A stretch of DNA of 6,211 nt from Methylococcaceae bacterium. GTDB lineage: Bacteria; Pseudomonadota; Gammaproteobacteria; Methylococcales; Methylomonadaceae. How positions within the stretch are numbered: position 1 is the stretch's first letter; every line of letters begins with the position of its first letter. Location of the stretch: NCBI GenBank assembly GCA_003542275.1, contig DPKY01000218.1:298-6508 (forward strand). Direction: 5' to 3'. Below, one piece after another: positions 5,977-6,211 of the stretch. The position numbers and the translations under genes were made by a program. The notes beneath the pieces are model-generated. The model was not told where the DNA came from and did not search any database. It saw only the letters and a list, made by a program, of their open reading frames with translations.

Positions 5977-6211
5977 TGGCACGTATTGCTGGGATAAATG
6001 TACCCGACCACAAGCACGCTGTAATTGCGTTGACCGCAATTTATGGTATAGGTCGCAAAACTGCAAGTGATATTTGCAGTGAAGTAGGTGTGTTACCTTC
6101 GGTAAAAATCAAAGATTTGGCTGAAGATAAATTAGAATCTATTCGTAATGTTATTGCTAAAATGACAGTTGAAGGGGATCTTCGACGCGAAGTTTCTATG
6201 AATATCAAACG
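5976..6211 (+). CDS. rpsM: 30S ribosomal protein S13, 5' part
   Basis: The first 78 codons and two further bases of rpsM are present; the rest lies beyond the window edge. S13 is in the head of the small subunit, touches the P-site tRNA through its C-terminal tail, and bridges to L5 in the large subunit. The sequence [20 protein letters not shown] (1-20) is nearly identical to E. coli S13. It is followed by [14 protein letters not shown], which contains the helix-hairpin-helix-like region, and [15 protein letters not shown] at the window end. AGGGGAG (5962-5968) lies 7 nt before the ATG. In E. coli it is the first gene of the alpha operon (rpsM, rpsK, rpsD, rpoA, rplQ). The downstream members are not visible here. 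Confidence 0.98.
   Translation, partial: MARIAGINVPDHKHAVIALTAIYGIGRKTASDICSEVGVLPSVKIKDLAEDKLESIRNVIAKMTVEGDLRREVSMNIK

Noticed and set aside
1..6211. Novel accessory system, mobile element or CRISPR array
   Set aside because: Every gene is a standard member of the S10-spc-alpha cluster in the normal order, gaps are short, and no repeat arrays, transposase fragments or foreign genes were seen.

Overview
The window is a contiguous stretch of the bacterial S10-spc-alpha ribosomal protein cluster. All genes are on the + strand, in this order: rpmC (3' end only), rpsQ, rplN, rplX, rplE, rpsN, rpsH, rplF, rplR, rpsE, rpmD, rplO, secY, rpmJ, rpsM (5' end only). The proteins align almost end to end with remembered Escherichia coli sequences. 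The gene order (rpmJ directly between secY and rpsM, with no adk/map/infA insertion), the zinc-free 101-residue S14, the 38-like short L36 with a C-C-C-H zinc motif and the E. coli-like L15, L6 and S5 all point to a gammaproteobacterium. Base composition looks moderately AT-rich, well below E. coli. I cannot name a genus from this window.

Region by region: positions 1-316 are the tail of the S10 operon (L29, S17). Positions 358-5896 are the spc operon (L14, L24, L5, S14, S8, L6, L18, S5, L30, L15, SecY, L36). Gaps are mostly 1-15 nt, with one 1-nt overlap (rpmD/rplO), so translational coupling is likely. The larger gaps are 317-357, 1926-1957, 5730-5782 and 5897-5975. The S10/spc junction is only 41 nt and holds no good promoter, so the two operons may be co-transcribed here. 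The last gap carries a perfect extended -10 promoter element. It is followed by a short leader that folds into a stem-loop containing the rpsM Shine-Dalgarno sequence and the first base of its start codon. This is the start of the alpha operon.

Together the genes supply small- and large-subunit ribosomal proteins plus SecY, the channel subunit of the Sec translocon. In E. coli, S8 represses the spc operon and S4 represses the alpha operon by binding mRNA. The coding content is ordinary core genome. Three start codons needed choosing (rplX at 742, rplF at 2367, rpmD at 3788; upstream in-frame TTG codons rejected), and rpmJ is a 37-codon gene. The best candidate for something undescribed is the rpsM leader structure. 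Secondary points are the high use of TAG stops that double as the start of the next ribosome binding site, and unusual cysteines at conserved positions of L18 and L15. I found no mobile elements, CRISPR arrays, tRNAs or foreign genes, and no stretch over 300 nt without a gene.
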